DNA of 64,000 nucleotides, taken from Halomonas sp. ML-15. Its GTDB lineage: Bacteria; Pseudomonadota; Gammaproteobacteria; Pseudomonadales; Halomonadaceae. A program made the position numbers and the translations under genes. This document shows positions 54,182-63,879 of the stretch, in pieces (position 1 is the first letter of the stretch; each line of letters opens with the position of its first letter). The stretch lies in the NCBI RefSeq assembly GCF_014779595.1, contig NZ_JACXZT010000001.1, forward strand, positions 1 to 64,000, in the 5' to 3' direction. Under the pieces are notes generated by a model. It saw only the letters and a program-made list of their open reading frames with translations. It was not told the DNA's origin and did not search any database.

Positions 54182-54370
54182 TCAGGCGAGATCGCCGATG
54201 TAAAAGCCGTAGCCGAGTAGTAGGATCAACAGGCCGGCCATCGAGACGCGCAGCTTGAGCGATGCCAGCAGGCGCCGTGAATTGCCGTGGTCTCGCAGCA
54301 GGAAACCTGCCCCTGCGGCCAGGCTGGCGAGCATGGTAAGAAATGTCAGGGCGATCAACGCTTTCAACAT
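54182..54370 (-). CDS. Twin transmembrane protein (DUF2909 family)
   Basis: 62 residues with two hydrophobic helices (about 3-25 and 38-60) joined by a basic loop DHGNSRRLLASLKLR. It matches the small DUF2909 protein found between coxC and the SURF1 gene in Pseudomonas oxidase loci, including the minus orientation. Its start codon at 54370 overlaps the possible ATG of the SURF1 gene on the other strand (CATG). Its function is unknown but is presumably linked to oxidase biogenesis. Confidence 0.85.
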   Translation of the reverse strand: MLKALIALTFLTMLASLAAGAGFLLRDHGNSRRLLASLKLRVSMAGLLILLLGYGFYIGDLA

Positions 54371-54380
54371 GGGATACTCC

Positions 54381-55133
54381 GTGAGTCATCAGACGCCCAG
54401 TTCAAGCAAGCCGGTGCAACATGTCAAGCGCTTATGGTGGTGGTGGCTTGTCTGGAGCCTATTAATTGCCCTCGGAGTTGGCCTGGGCATGTGGCAGTGG
54501 GAGCGCGCCGCCGACAAACGCGATTACCTGCAGCGCCTGGCGGATGCGCCCCATCTGGCCGCACCGCATGACACTCCGCCGGATGGATCACGTATCACGC
54601 TTCGCGGCGAGTACCTCGCCGACCAGACCTACTTTCTCGACAATCGCGTGGTCGAGGGAAGGGTGGGAGTCGCGGCACTTACCCCGCTGCGCGGAGAGGA
54701 TGGCCGTGTATGGTTGATTCAGCGCGGCTTCGTCGCCACCGGCGGGAGTCGTGTCGACCCCGAGATCGAGACGCCGAGCGGTGAAGTGACGGTGAGTGGC
54801 CAGTGGCAGCCTGCCGGCGAGACGGCATTGCTGTTCGGCCCCAATCAGGAAGGCCGGCGCCTGCAGCGTCTGGCCCTGGTGCCGTGGCAAGCAGAGCTCG
54901 GCGACTTCGCTCACACCGGCTGGATACACATGCAGGAGGGACCAGGAGGTTTTACGCCCTGGTGGCAGCCCAGTGTGATGCCGCCCAGCCGTCATACCGG
55001 CTATGCCGTCCAATGGTGGGGGTTGGCATTGGCGGCGCTGGCGGTAATGCTGATAGGAGGACGGCGCTTGGGACGCGATCTTCGTGAATCCCGCGACGCT
55101 GCGACAACGACAGTGCGAGAGCAGGAACCATGA
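54381..55133 (+). CDS. SURF1-family cytochrome oxidase assembly protein
   Basis: 250 residues from GTG 54381, which has GGGA six bases upstream; ATG 54369 in the same frame is an alternative that would overlap the divergent DUF2909 start. Two membrane helices flank a periplasmic domain: LIALGVGLGMWQWERAADKRDYL near the N-terminus and a second helix near 220-240. The SURF1 marks QRGFV and GWIHMQEG and the C-terminal HTGYAVQWWGLALAALAV are present. It helps heme A insertion into subunit I. ATGA overlap leads to the next gene. Confidence 0.88.
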   Translation: MSHQTPSSSKPVQHVKRLWWWWLVWSLLIALGVGLGMWQWERAADKRDYLQRLADAPHLAAPHDTPPDGSRITLRGEYLADQTYFLDNRVVEGRVGVAALTPLRGEDGRVWLIQRGFVATGGSRVDPEIETPSGEVTVSGQWQPAGETALLFGPNQEGRRLQRLALVPWQAELGDFAHTGWIHMQEGPGGFTPWWQPSVMPPSRHTGYAVQWWGLALAALAVMLIGGRRLGRDLRESRDAATTTVREQEP

Positions 55134-55657
55134 GCCCACTGAATAGACAACGAATGAAACTGCTGGCCCTGATCCTGCTGTTTGCGGTACCCATGGTCAG
55201 CGCTTGGGTGATGGTGGAATTTCGTATCGGCATTCCCGACGAGCGCACCGCCCACGGCGAACTCAATCCTGATGTGCCACGACTGGCCAGCTGGCCGCTG
55301 GCGGAGCCACGCCCGGCCATCGATCATGGCGATTGGGTGTTGGCTTTCGATTGCGAGGGAGGGTGTGAGGCCGAAGCCGACCAGTGGTGGCGCCTGCATC
55401 GTGCGCTGGGCCGTGAGGCCCCGCGGGTCACGCGGTTGCGGCTGGGGCCGGCCGAGGAAGCCCTGCCCGGCGAGGTACTGGGTGACTGGCAGCAGCCGCC
55501 AGCATGGCGCGACAGCGGCCAGTTATGGCTACTCGATCCTGAGGGGCAACCGGTGCTTGGCTATGCGGCAGGTGTCGATCCGCAGGACGTGCTGGCAGAC
55601 CTCAGCCATCTGCTGCGCATGAATAACGATCGGGCGACGGCGCCGAGTGACAGCTGA
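55130..55657 (+). CDS. Conserved cta-operon protein of unknown function
   Basis: 175 residues with one N-terminal membrane anchor (about 9-28) and a periplasmic domain that looks thioredoxin-like in layout (PAIDHGDWVLAFDCEGGCEAEADQWWRLHRALG, then GQLWLLDPEGQPVLGYA), with C76 and C80 separated by three residues. It occupies the position of the uncharacterised gene between SURF1 and ctaA in Pseudomonas oxidase clusters. A thiol or copper-related role is suggested by the cysteines and fold pattern, but is not established. Confidence 0.75.
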   Translation: MSPLNRQRMKLLALILLFAVPMVSAWVMVEFRIGIPDERTAHGELNPDVPRLASWPLAEPRPAIDHGDWVLAFDCEGGCEAEADQWWRLHRALGREAPRVTRLRLGPAEEALPGEVLGDWQQPPAWRDSGQLWLLDPEGQPVLGYAAGVDPQDVLADLSHLLRMNNDRATAPSDS

Positions 55658-55682
55658 CGACGACAAGGTGAGAGAAGGCGCG

Positions 55683-56738
55683 ATGGAGAAACAGATAGCG
55701 CGGCTCAAGCTGCTACGCGGCCTGAGTCTGGTGGGGGTGGTGTTTACCATCGTGGTGATCCTGGTGGGCGTCTGGACACGTCTGGTGGACGCGGGTCTCG
55801 GCTGTCCCGACTGGCCGGGTTGCTATGGTCGCCTGGTGGTGCCCGACGCCGATACGGCCTCACTGCACTCCCCGGATGCCCCGCTCGAGACCTTCAAGGC
55901 CTGGGTCGAGATGATTCATCGCTATATCGCTTCCGGCCTCGGTTTGCTAGTGCTGGCACTGGTGGCGTTGGCGTTCCCGCTGCGCCGGCTGGCGGGGTAT
56001 CCGTGGCGTTTGACCCTGGTGCTGCTGGTGGTGATTATCCTGCAGGGTGCTTTTGGTGCCTTTACCGTCACCCTAAAGCTATGGCCGCAGGTGGTGACCC
56101 TGCATCTGCTGGGGGGGCTGACTGTAATGCTGCTCTTCCTATGGCTCTATCTGCGCCTGCGTCAGACCTCCTTCGAGGACATCCACAAACCGGTCGCCAA
56201 GCGACGCATGTCGCCACTATGGGCGTTGGTCGCGGCCCTGCTGGTGGGGCAGTTGGCGCTGGGCGGTTGGACCTCAAGCAACTATGCCGGCATCTCCTGT
56301 CAGGGGTTCCCGACCTGCAACGGCGAATGGTGGCCGGACATGGACTGGAGTGACGGTTTCCATCTGACGCAGACGGTGGGGCCCAACTATCTTCACGGTC
56401 AGTTGCATGCAGATGCGCGCGCCGCCATTCACTTCGGCCATCGGTTAGGCGCATTGGCGCTGGGGGTGGGACTGGTATTGCTGGCCGTGGCACACTGGGC
56501 TCGGCGCGATCTGCGCCCCTGGATGCTGGGTATCCTCGGCGCTTATGCTCTTCAGATAGCGTTGGGCATCGCCAACGTGCTGCTGTGGTTGCCGTTAAGC
56601 CTGGCACTTGCGCATACGGCAGGTGCCGTACTATTGATTGTGGTGATGACGCTCACTTACTGGCGGGCGGGTCTGACGCACTCCCACGAGTCGGGACATC
56701 AGCAAGCGGATAACGAGAAGGAGTGGGTTCATGCGTAA
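55683..56738 (+). CDS. ctaA: Heme A synthase (Cox15/CtaA)
   Basis: 351 residues with eight membrane helices and four heme-ligand histidines in EMIHRYIASG, TLHLLGGL, IHFGHRLGAL and LAHTAGA. The extracellular cysteine pair LGCPDWPGCYG is present. It oxidises heme O to heme A for the aa3 oxidase. ATG 55683 has AGAAGG five bases upstream; the in-frame GTG 55647 overlaps the previous gene and is less likely. The 3' end overlaps ctaB by eight bases. Confidence 0.92.
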   Translation: MEKQIARLKLLRGLSLVGVVFTIVVILVGVWTRLVDAGLGCPDWPGCYGRLVVPDADTASLHSPDAPLETFKAWVEMIHRYIASGLGLLVLALVALAFPLRRLAGYPWRLTLVLLVVIILQGAFGAFTVTLKLWPQVVTLHLLGGLTVMLLFLWLYLRLRQTSFEDIHKPVAKRRMSPLWALVAALLVGQLALGGWTSSNYAGISCQGFPTCNGEWWPDMDWSDGFHLTQTVGPNYLHGQLHADARAAIHFGHRLGALALGVGLVLLAVAHWARRDLRPWMLGILGAYALQIALGIANVLLWLPLSLALAHTAGAVLLIVVMTLTYWRAGLTHSHESGHQQADNEKEWVHA

Positions 56739-57666
56739 CCCTGCGATCGAGCAGGCGGAGCTGCTGCCCGGAGACCAGAACATGGCGTCTGCTGGCTGGC
56801 AGTGGCGCGACCTGATTACGCTGTGCAAGCCGCGTGTCGTCATCGTGATGCTGGCGTGTGCACTGGTCGGGATGGCCTTGGCAACGCCGGTTATTCCGCC
56901 ACTGGCCACGGTGGTCTATGGGTTGCTGGGCATTGCCCTGTGTGCTGGTGGTGCGGCGGCCTACAATCATGTGCTTGACCGTCGCCTGGACGCCATGATG
57001 GTGCGCACCTCACGGCGTCCGCTGGCGACCCAGCGTCTGCCGACCCACTATGCATTGATCTGGGCAACAGGATTGTCGGTGGTCGGGTTTGCGCTGCTGC
57101 TATGGCAGGTCAATGCCTTGACGGCATGGCTGACGCTGGCGTCTCTGGTTGGCTATGCGCTGATTTACACGGCCTTTCTCAAACGCGCCACGCCGCAGAA
57201 TATCGTGATTGGGGGGGTGGCCGGCGCAGCGCCGCCGCTGCTCGGCTGGACGGCAGTGACCGGCCAGCTGAGCGCCGAGCCGCTGCTGTTGCTGCTGATT
57301 GTATTTGCCTGGACGCCGCCCCACTTCTGGGCGCTGGCGATTCACAAGCGCGATGAGTACGCCAAGGCCGGGGTGCCGATGCTGCCCGTGACCCACGGTG
57401 ACGCCTTCACCCGTCTGCAGGTATGGCTCTATGGCTGGTTGACCGTGGCGGTGACCTTGATGCCGTTCGTGATTGGCATGAGCGGGATGCTCTATCTGAT
57501 TGGGGTCATGGCGCTCAATGCGCGTTTCATGTTCTGGAACTGGAAAGTATGGCGGGGCCAGGATGATCAGGCGCCGATCAACGCCTTCTGGTTCTCGATT
57601 CGCTACATTCTTGGGGTGTTCGGCGTACTGCTGTTCGACCACTACGCCGTCAACTGGGTGATGTGA
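56731..57666 (+). CDS. ctaB: Protoheme IX farnesyltransferase (heme O synthase)
   Basis: 311 residues, UbiA superfamily, about nine membrane helices. The prenyl diphosphate/Mg motif is AAAYNHVLDRRLDAMMVRTSRRPLAT, and the second conserved loop is ATPQNIVIGGVAGAAPPLLGW with WTPPHFWALAIHKRDEYAKAGVPMLP. It attaches the farnesyl group to protoheme to make heme O, the substrate of CtaA. It is the last recognised gene of the cta operon; no Sco/SenC gene follows. Confidence 0.94.
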   Translation: MRNPAIEQAELLPGDQNMASAGWQWRDLITLCKPRVVIVMLACALVGMALATPVIPPLATVVYGLLGIALCAGGAAAYNHVLDRRLDAMMVRTSRRPLATQRLPTHYALIWATGLSVVGFALLLWQVNALTAWLTLASLVGYALIYTAFLKRATPQNIVIGGVAGAAPPLLGWTAVTGQLSAEPLLLLLIVFAWTPPHFWALAIHKRDEYAKAGVPMLPVTHGDAFTRLQVWLYGWLTVAVTLMPFVIGMSGMLYLIGVMALNARFMFWNWKVWRGQDDQAPINAFWFSIRYILGVFGVLLFDHYAVNWVM

Positions 57667-57693
57667 GCGAGCAGGCGGGGAATAGTTTGAGTC

Positions 57694-57723
57694 AGCAGGG
57701 CCGGCAGAGATGCCGGCCCTGCT
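57694..57723. terminator. Strong hairpin after ctaB
   Basis: AGCAGGGCCGGCA and TGCCGGCCCTGCT form a perfect 13-bp stem with loop GAGA, 28 bases after the ctaB stop. It lacks a T-run, so it may act with Rho or by protecting the 3' end. It probably marks the end of the cta transcript. Confidence 0.55.
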
Positions 57724-57823
57724 GGTTGGTGAGGATCGCAGTCCTTCCTGGCTTGATGGATGCAGGGTGGCTGCGTATGGTTCACGTAACGAAATAAGCG
57801 ACCCTTAGCTGAGTAGAGAGTGT

Positions 57824-58291
57824 ATGAGCGTAACCCTGTTCTGGAGCCTTGTGGCCCTTGCCGTCGTGATTGTCGCGGGGCTTGGTGCCTATGCTGCCAC
57901 GCTGTGGCGAGAGGTGCGTCGGCGCGAAGCCTTCCGCCAGGATGAGGTGCGGCGCGCCCATCAAAACTGCCTCGACAGCCTTGGCGCGATTGCCGCCGCC
58001 ATGCGTGCCGAACAGATGGATCTGGTCGAGGGCGCACTGCGCTGCAAGGTGCTGCTTGAGATCATCGATCCGGCGCTGGTGGAGCGCGAAGCGTTTCGGG
58101 TCTTCGGTACTGTGCATGCCGAAACCCAGCACCTGCGTACGCACTCCTCGCGCAAGGAGCTGACGCCACGGCAACGCATGGACGAGGATCGCCAGCGCTT
58201 GGCGGTGGAGGACGCCTACCGTCCGGCGCTGCTGGATGCTGCACAGGCCATTGAGCGTTTCAAGCAGCGTTGGCCGGAGGGCTTGCACTGA
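57824..58291 (+). CDS. DUF2489-domain protein
   Basis: 155 residues. One N-terminal membrane helix (about 5-27) is followed by a helical cytosolic domain of the DUF2489 type, with NCLDSLGAIAAAMRAEQMDLVEGALRCKVLLEII near 48-80 and a conserved THSSRKELTPRQRMDEDRQRLAVE stretch. It sits between the cta operon and the lipoprotein gene with no clear operon link. Its function is unknown; a membrane-anchored adaptor is one possibility. Confidence 0.8.
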   Translation: MSVTLFWSLVALAVVIVAGLGAYAATLWREVRRREAFRQDEVRRAHQNCLDSLGAIAAAMRAEQMDLVEGALRCKVLLEIIDPALVEREAFRVFGTVHAETQHLRTHSSRKELTPRQRMDEDRQRLAVEDAYRPALLDAAQAIERFKQRWPEGLH

Positions 58292-58573
58292 ATTGTCTTC
58301 GCCAATTCGCGCACTTTCTTGTACAAGAGTTCCACGTAGTTTACATTTTGACTGTCAGCCGAGTATCCAGCGCCCATTTGCGAACATGACTGGTGCTGGT
58401 TGCTCTGGCATGAGACGATGCGTACCAGCACATGAGCACTAGCCGAATTGTTGCAAATGTGCTTTCTTTTACCTTGAGTTGATCGAAAAAATCGAATCAG
58501 CTCTACGGTTTATATGGATACGCGGTGTAACGATACGTTACGACTAGCGCTGTGTTAGGAAATGGAGTCTTAC
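58292..58573. other. AT-rich region upstream of the OmpA-like lipoprotein gene
   Basis: No gene is seen in this 282-bp spacer. GTAACGATACGTTAC at 58527-58541 is an inverted repeat (GTAACG-N3-CGTTAC) 32 bases before the start codon, a likely operator or promoter-overlapping site. Poly-A stretches near 58485 and lower GC content suit a strong promoter for an abundant envelope protein. Confidence 0.5.
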
Positions 58574-59272
58574 ATGAAAAAATCAACGACTGGCTTGCTG
58601 CTCGGTTCTGCATTGGCACTCGGCCTCGCAGGCTGTGCTACGTCCGGACCTACTGGTGGTCAGACATCTTCGCAGATGTCTGGTTCCTCCTCTTCTGCCG
58701 ATCGTGCCTGGTACCAGCATCCTGCTGTATGTGGTGTTGCGGGTGGTCTGATCGGTGGCAGCATTGGCTATGCCACTTCCGGCAGCTCAGATGAAGAGCA
58801 GGGCGGTGCCATCGGTGCTGGTGTAGGCGCTTCCATTGGTGCGCTGCTGTGCGCAGATCGTACACCCGAGCCGCAGCCCCAGCCGGAACCGGAGCCGATG
58901 CCCGAGCCTGAGCCCGAGCCGGAACCTGAATTCGAGCCGGTAGTGCTGAGCAGCGAAGTGACTTTCGCATTCGACTCCGCAGAGCTGCGCCCTGAAGCCA
59001 GCATGACGCTGGACGAAGTGGCACATCGCCTGCGCGAGAACACCGATCTGCGCGTCAACATCGACGGCCACACCGACTCTGTGGGCAGCGCCGAGTACAA
59101 CCGTGGCCTGTCTCAGCGTCGCGCTGACTCCGTGCGTGCTTACCTGGTGTCTCAGGGCATCGACGAAAACCGCATGCGGACTCGCGGTTTCGGCGAAGAG
59201 CGCCCGGTGGCTACCAACGAGACCGACGAAGGTCGCGCTCAGAACCGTCGCGTCGAAATCGACCGGCAGTAA
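58574..59272 (+). CDS. OmpA-family outer membrane lipoprotein
   Basis: 232 residues. Lipobox LGLAGC gives lipid-modified C21 after signal-peptidase II cleavage. A glycine-rich, glycine-zipper-like segment (GGLIGGSIGYATSG...GGAIGAGVGASIGALL, about 58-92) may insert into the membrane. A Pro-Glu repeat linker (about 97-119) leads to an OmpA-like peptidoglycan-binding domain (125-232) with TFAFDSAELRPEA, NIDGHTDSVGSAEYN and RRVEIDR. It ties the outer membrane to murein. ATG 58574 follows GGAG; the ATG four codons upstream is less likely. Confidence 0.9.
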   Translation: MKKSTTGLLLGSALALGLAGCATSGPTGGQTSSQMSGSSSSADRAWYQHPAVCGVAGGLIGGSIGYATSGSSDEEQGGAIGAGVGASIGALLCADRTPEPQPQPEPEPMPEPEPEPEPEFEPVVLSSEVTFAFDSAELRPEASMTLDEVAHRLRENTDLRVNIDGHTDSVGSAEYNRGLSQRRADSVRAYLVSQGIDENRMRTRGFGEERPVATNETDEGRAQNRRVEIDRQ

Positions 59273-59319
59273 CGCCTTGCGCTACGGCGCATGATGCTTG
59301 AGCGGCCACGCCGCTCATC

Positions 59320-59350
59320 TAACGAGGGAGTGCCACTGGCACTCCCTCGT
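59320..59350 (+). terminator. Terminator hairpin after the OmpA-like lipoprotein gene
   Basis: AACGAGGGAGTGCC pairs with GGCACTCCCTCGTT in a perfect 14-bp stem with loop ACT. The following bases GCGTCTGG contain few T, so efficiency is uncertain, but the stability and position support a role in ending this transcript before thrS. Confidence 0.6.
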
Positions 59351-59516
59351 TGCGTCTGGCTCCCACCCACGCGGCCCATGGCGCGGTGGGGGCGGCATCT
59401 GCTACTCTAGGTGGCTGTTTTTCGCCCTGTTTGCTTGATCAGTACCCTTAGACATTCACCTGTTGCGACATGTGATCCCTGGTATGGATCACCACTGCGC
59501 CCAAGGAATTTCCGCA

Positions 59517-61415
59517 ATGCCCATCGTGACCCTGCCCGACGGCAGTCAGAGAACCTTCGACGAACCGCTTAGCGTGATGCAGCTGGCCGAATCGATCGGC
59601 CCCGGCCTGGCCAAGGCCTGCGTGGCCGGCAAGATCGACGGCGTGCCGGTCGACGCAGCTGATATCATCGATCACGACGCCAGCGTCGCCATCCTCACCG
59701 CGCGGGACGAGGAGGGGCTCGAAATCATACGCCACTCCTGTGCTCACCTGATCGGTCACGCGGTCAAGCAGCTCTATCCCGAGGCCAAGATGGCCATTGG
59801 TCCGGTGATTGACGACGGCTTCTATTACGATATCGATTTTGGTCGCTCGGTGACCCCGGATGATCTCGCGGCCATCGAGACGCGCATGAAGCAGCTGATC
59901 GATCAGGAGTACGAGGTGGTTCGCGAATACGTCGATCGCGACGCTGCGATGCTGGCCTTTCTGCACCGCGATGAGACCTACAAGCAGGAGATCGTGCGTG
60001 AGATTCCAGAGGGCGAGACCATTCGCCTCTATCACCACGAAGAGTATGTCGACATGTGCCGTGGGCCCCACGTGCCCAATACGCGCCATCTCAAGGCTTT
60101 CAAGCTGACCAAGCTGGCCGGCGCCTACTGGCGCGGTGATGCCGACAAGCCGATGCTGACCCGTATCTACGGTACCGCCTGGCCCGACAAGAAGCAGCTC
60201 AAGGCCTATCTCAAGCGGCTCGAAGAGGCCGAGAAGCGCGACCACCGCAAGTTGGCCAAGAAGATGGACCTGTTCCACCTTCAGGAAGAGGCGCCAGGGA
60301 TGGTGTTCTGGCACCCCAATGGCTGGACCATGTACCAGGCGCTGGAGCAGTACATGCGTCGCGTCCAGGTTGCTCACGGCTACCAGGAGATCAAGACGCC
60401 GCAGGTCGTGGACCTCTCGCTGTGGAAGAAGTCGGGTCACTGGGGCCACTATAGTGAGCTGATGTTCACTACCGAGTCCGAGAAGCGCCAGTACGCGGTC
60501 AAGCCGATGAACTGTCCTTGCCATGTGCAGGTGTTCAATCAGGGGCTCAAGAGCTACCGCGACCTGCCGCTGCGTCTGGCCGAGTTTGGTAGCTGCCATC
60601 GCAACGAGCCGTCCGGCTCACTGCATGGCCTGATGCGGGTGCGCGGCTTTACCCAGGACGACGCCCATATCTTCTGTAGTGAAGGTCAGATTCAGGCCGA
60701 GGCGGAAGCCTTTATTCGCCTCACGCTTGAGGTCTACAAGGAGCTTGGCTTCGATGACGTCGAGCTCAAGCTGTCGACGCGTCCCGAGGACTTTCTCGGC
60801 GAGGCTGAGCTGTGGGATCGCGCCGAGGCGGGGCTCGAGGCAGCGCTCGATGCTACCGGGCTCGAGTGGGAGCTGCAGCCTGGCGAGGGGGCCTTCTACG
60901 GTCCCAAGATCGAGTTCGCACTACGGGATTGTCTCAATCGGGTCTGGCAGTGTGGTACTCTGCAGCTTGATTTCAATCTTCCAGGACGTCTGGGTGCCCA
61001 ATTCGTCGATGAAGACGGCGCTCGCAAGACCCCGGTGATGCTGCATCGTGCGATACTCGGCTCCTTCGAGCGCTTCTTGGGGATCCTAATCGAGCACTAT
61101 GCCGGCGCCATGCCGCTGTGGCTGGCCCCGCAACAGGCGGTGATCCTCAATATCACCGATGCGCAGCGGGATTTCGCCCTCGAACTCGAGCAGCGTTTGC
61201 AGAAAATCGGTCTTCGCGTCAAGGCGGACTTGAGGAACGAGAAGATCGGCTTTAAAATCCGGGAACATACGTTGCAGAAAGTTCCCTATCTCCTGGTAGT
61301 TGGAGATAAGGAAGTAGAATCTGACGCCGTGGCCGTACGTACCCGCAGCGGTGAAGACCTCGGCACCATGAGGGTCGATGATCTCATCGCCCACTTGGTG
61401 AGCGAGGGTATCTGA
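59517..61415 (+). CDS. thrS: Threonine-tRNA ligase
   Basis: 632 residues. N-terminal TGS domain ([23 protein letters not shown]), editing domain with [16 protein letters not shown] (a HxxxH zinc/editing motif) and later CRGPHVPN, then the class II catalytic core: [10 protein letters not shown] with the zinc cysteine, the motif 2 region [23 protein letters not shown], motif 3 near [16 protein letters not shown], and a C-terminal anticodon-binding domain. It charges tRNA-Thr. ATG 59517 has AAGGA upstream. It heads the thrS-infC-rpmI-rplT block, the same order as in E. coli. Confidence 0.96.
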   Translation: MPIVTLPDGSQRTFDEPLSVMQLAESIGPGLAKACVAGKIDGVPVDAADIIDHDASVAILTARDEEGLEIIRHSCAHLIGHAVKQLYPEAKMAIGPVIDDGFYYDIDFGRSVTPDDLAAIETRMKQLIDQEYEVVREYVDRDAAMLAFLHRDETYKQEIVREIPEGETIRLYHHEEYVDMCRGPHVPNTRHLKAFKLTKLAGAYWRGDADKPMLTRIYGTAWPDKKQLKAYLKRLEEAEKRDHRKLAKKMDLFHLQEEAPGMVFWHPNGWTMYQALEQYMRRVQVAHGYQEIKTPQVVDLSLWKKSGHWGHYSELMFTTESEKRQYAVKPMNCPCHVQVFNQGLKSYRDLPLRLAEFGSCHRNEPSGSLHGLMRVRGFTQDDAHIFCSEGQIQAEAEAFIRLTLEVYKELGFDDVELKLSTRPEDFLGEAELWDRAEAGLEAALDATGLEWELQPGEGAFYGPKIEFALRDCLNRVWQCGTLQLDFNLPGRLGAQFVDEDGARKTPVMLHRAILGSFERFLGILIEHYAGAMPLWLAPQQAVILNITDAQRDFALELEQRLQKIGLRVKADLRNEKIGFKIREHTLQKVPYLLVVGDKEVESDAVAVRTRSGEDLGTMRVDDLIAHLVSEGI

Positions 61416-61465
61416 TTGCCGGCTGCCCGGGCCACGGCAACGTCAACTAACACGGAGATGTAGCG

Positions 61466-62005
61466 ATCAAGCGAAGCAACCCAAGAGGGCGCGTTCAGGA
61501 CAAGCGCCCCCCAATGAACGAGCGTATTACCGATGATCAGGTTCGCCTGATTGACAGCGACGGCGAGCAGTTGGGTGTTGTGCCCACCAGTGAAGCACTG
61601 GAGCGCGCCGAAGCCGCTGGTATGGACCTCGTGCAGATTTCCAACGCCGATCCGATCGTCTGCAAGATCATGGATTACGGCAAATTCGTCTTCGAGCAGA
61701 AGAAGCAGAAGGCTGCCCAGAAGAAGAAGACCAAGCAGATCCAGGTCAAGGAAGTCAAATTCCGGCCTGGCACCGACGAGGGCGACTATCAGGTCAAGCT
61801 GAAAAACCTGATTCGCTTCCTCGAAGGTGGCGACAAGGGCAAGGTCACGCTACGGTTTCGTGGCCGCGAGATGGCGCACCAGGATATCGGCCGCAAGCTG
61901 ATGGAGCGGGTCGCCGCAGATCTCGAGGATCTGGCCAATGTGGAGTCCTTCCCGAAAATGGAAGGGCGCCAGATGATCATGATTCTTGCCCCCAAGAAGA
62001 AGTGA
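61466..62005 (+). CDS. infC: Translation initiation factor IF-3, AUC start codon
   Basis: 179 residues if started at ATC 61466, almost the E. coli length of 180. GGAG (61454-61457) lies eight bases upstream, an in-frame TAA at 61448-61450 limits the N-terminus, and no ATG, GTG or TTG occurs before ATG 61514, which lacks a ribosome-binding site and would cut off 16 conserved-type basic residues ([15 protein letters not shown]). IF-3 rejects non-canonical start codons, so an AUC start gives autogenous control, as AUU does in E. coli. Core motifs [14 protein letters not shown] and [16 protein letters not shown] are intact. Confidence 0.93.
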   Translation: MKRSNPRGRVQDKRPPMNERITDDQVRLIDSDGEQLGVVPTSEALERAEAAGMDLVQISNADPIVCKIMDYGKFVFEQKKQKAAQKKKTKQIQVKEVKFRPGTDEGDYQVKLKNLIRFLEGGDKGKVTLRFRGREMAHQDIGRKLMERVAADLEDLANVESFPKMEGRQMIMILAPKKK

Positions 62006-62092
62006 TCCGAAGGCAAGTCAACGGGTAGTTCGTCTTTATCGGCGGGCTGCCGGCCTTGGGTTTTCTGAAAAATATCGAGCGGAGTTTTCCTC

Positions 62093-62287
62093 ATGCCGAA
62101 AATCAAGACCAACAGTGGCGCTGCCAAGCGCTTCAAGAAGACTGCCAATGGCTTCAAGCACAAGCAGTCGTTTCGTAGCCACATCCTGACCAAGAAGTCG
62201 ACCAAGCGGAAGCGTCATCTGCGTGGGATGAAGCAGATTCACGACGCCGACAAGGCCCTCGTACAGCGCATGCTGCCGAACCTGTAA
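62093..62287 (+). CDS. rpmI: 50S ribosomal protein L35
   Basis: 64 residues, highly basic, with the L35 pattern [31 protein letters not shown] and KKRKRHLRG-type ending ([18 protein letters not shown]). It lies 87 bases after infC and 35 before rplT. In E. coli translation of this gene is repressed by L20 binding in the leader; the same may hold here, but the structure was not worked out. Confidence 0.97.
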   Translation: MPKIKTNSGAAKRFKKTANGFKHKQSFRSHILTKKSTKRKRHLRGMKQIHDADKALVQRMLPNL

Positions 62288-62322
62288 GCCGGTTGTTCCA
62301 CTTTTAACGTCAGGAGAATGCT

Positions 62323-62676
62323 ATGACTCGTGTCAAGCGTGGCGTCGTCGCTCGTCGCCGTCACAAGAAAGTACTGAAGCAGGCCAAGGGTTACTACGGT
62401 GCTCGTTCGCGGGTGTTCCGCGTTGCCAAGCAGGCCGTGATCAAGGCGGGCCAGTATGCCTATCGCGACCGCCGTCAACGGAAGCGTCAGTTCCGTGCCC
62501 TGTGGATTGCGCGTATCAACGCCGCGGCCCGCATCAATGGCATGTCCTACAGCCGCTTTATCGACGGCCTCAAGAAGGCCGAGATCGAGATCGACCGCAA
62601 GGTCCTGGCCGATCTCGCCGTGCACGAGAAAGCTGCCTTTGCTGCCATCGTCGAGAAGGCCAAGGCTGCTCAGTAA
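62323..62676 (+). CDS. rplT: 50S ribosomal protein L20
   Basis: 117 residues with the L20 N-terminal extension [56 protein letters not shown] and conserved [27 protein letters not shown]. It is a primary 23S rRNA binder needed for early 50S assembly. AGGAGAA precedes ATG 62323. A clear intrinsic terminator follows before pheS. Confidence 0.97.
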   Translation: MTRVKRGVVARRRHKKVLKQAKGYYGARSRVFRVAKQAVIKAGQYAYRDRRQRKRQFRALWIARINAAARINGMSYSRFIDGLKKAEIEIDRKVLADLAVHEKAAFAAIVEKAKAAQ

Positions 62677-62688
62677 GTGACGCTGCAC

Positions 62689-62718
62689 CGGTGGCGAAGC
62701 GTATACGCCTCGCCACCG
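62689..62718 (+). other. Hairpin in the rplT-pheS gap
   Basis: CGGTGGCGA pairs with TCGCCACCG around a 12-base loop. It precedes the terminator at 62736-62770 and has no T-run of its own. It could be an upstream pause structure of a pheST attenuator, or simply part of the rplT 3' end. Confidence 0.5.
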
Positions 62719-62735
62719 CGCATGTCGTAACGTCG

Positions 62736-62770
62736 CAGGGGAAGAGCCGCCGCTCTTCCCCTGTTTTTTT
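62736..62770 (+). terminator. Intrinsic terminator between rplT and pheS
   Basis: CAGGGGAAGAGC pairs perfectly with GCTCTTCCCCTG (12 bp, loop CGCC), followed by seven T. It should end most ribosomal-protein transcripts. In E. coli a comparable terminator is the pheST attenuator, but no Phe-rich leader peptide was found upstream here. Confidence 0.92.
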
Positions 62771-62774
62771 GTGA

Positions 62775-63842
<1,068 letters not shown>

Positions 63843-63879
63843 CCCGCTCGACGCTCGCTTTGAGGAGACAGGACTTTCC

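Noticed and set aside
61514-61516. ATG 61514 as start of infC
   Set aside because: No Shine-Dalgarno sequence precedes it and the protein would be shortened below the normal IF-3 length; ATC 61466 fits both.
62677-62730. 17-codon frame as pheST leader peptide
   Set aside because: It contains no phenylalanine codon, and its GTG start directly follows the rplT stop without its own ribosome-binding site.
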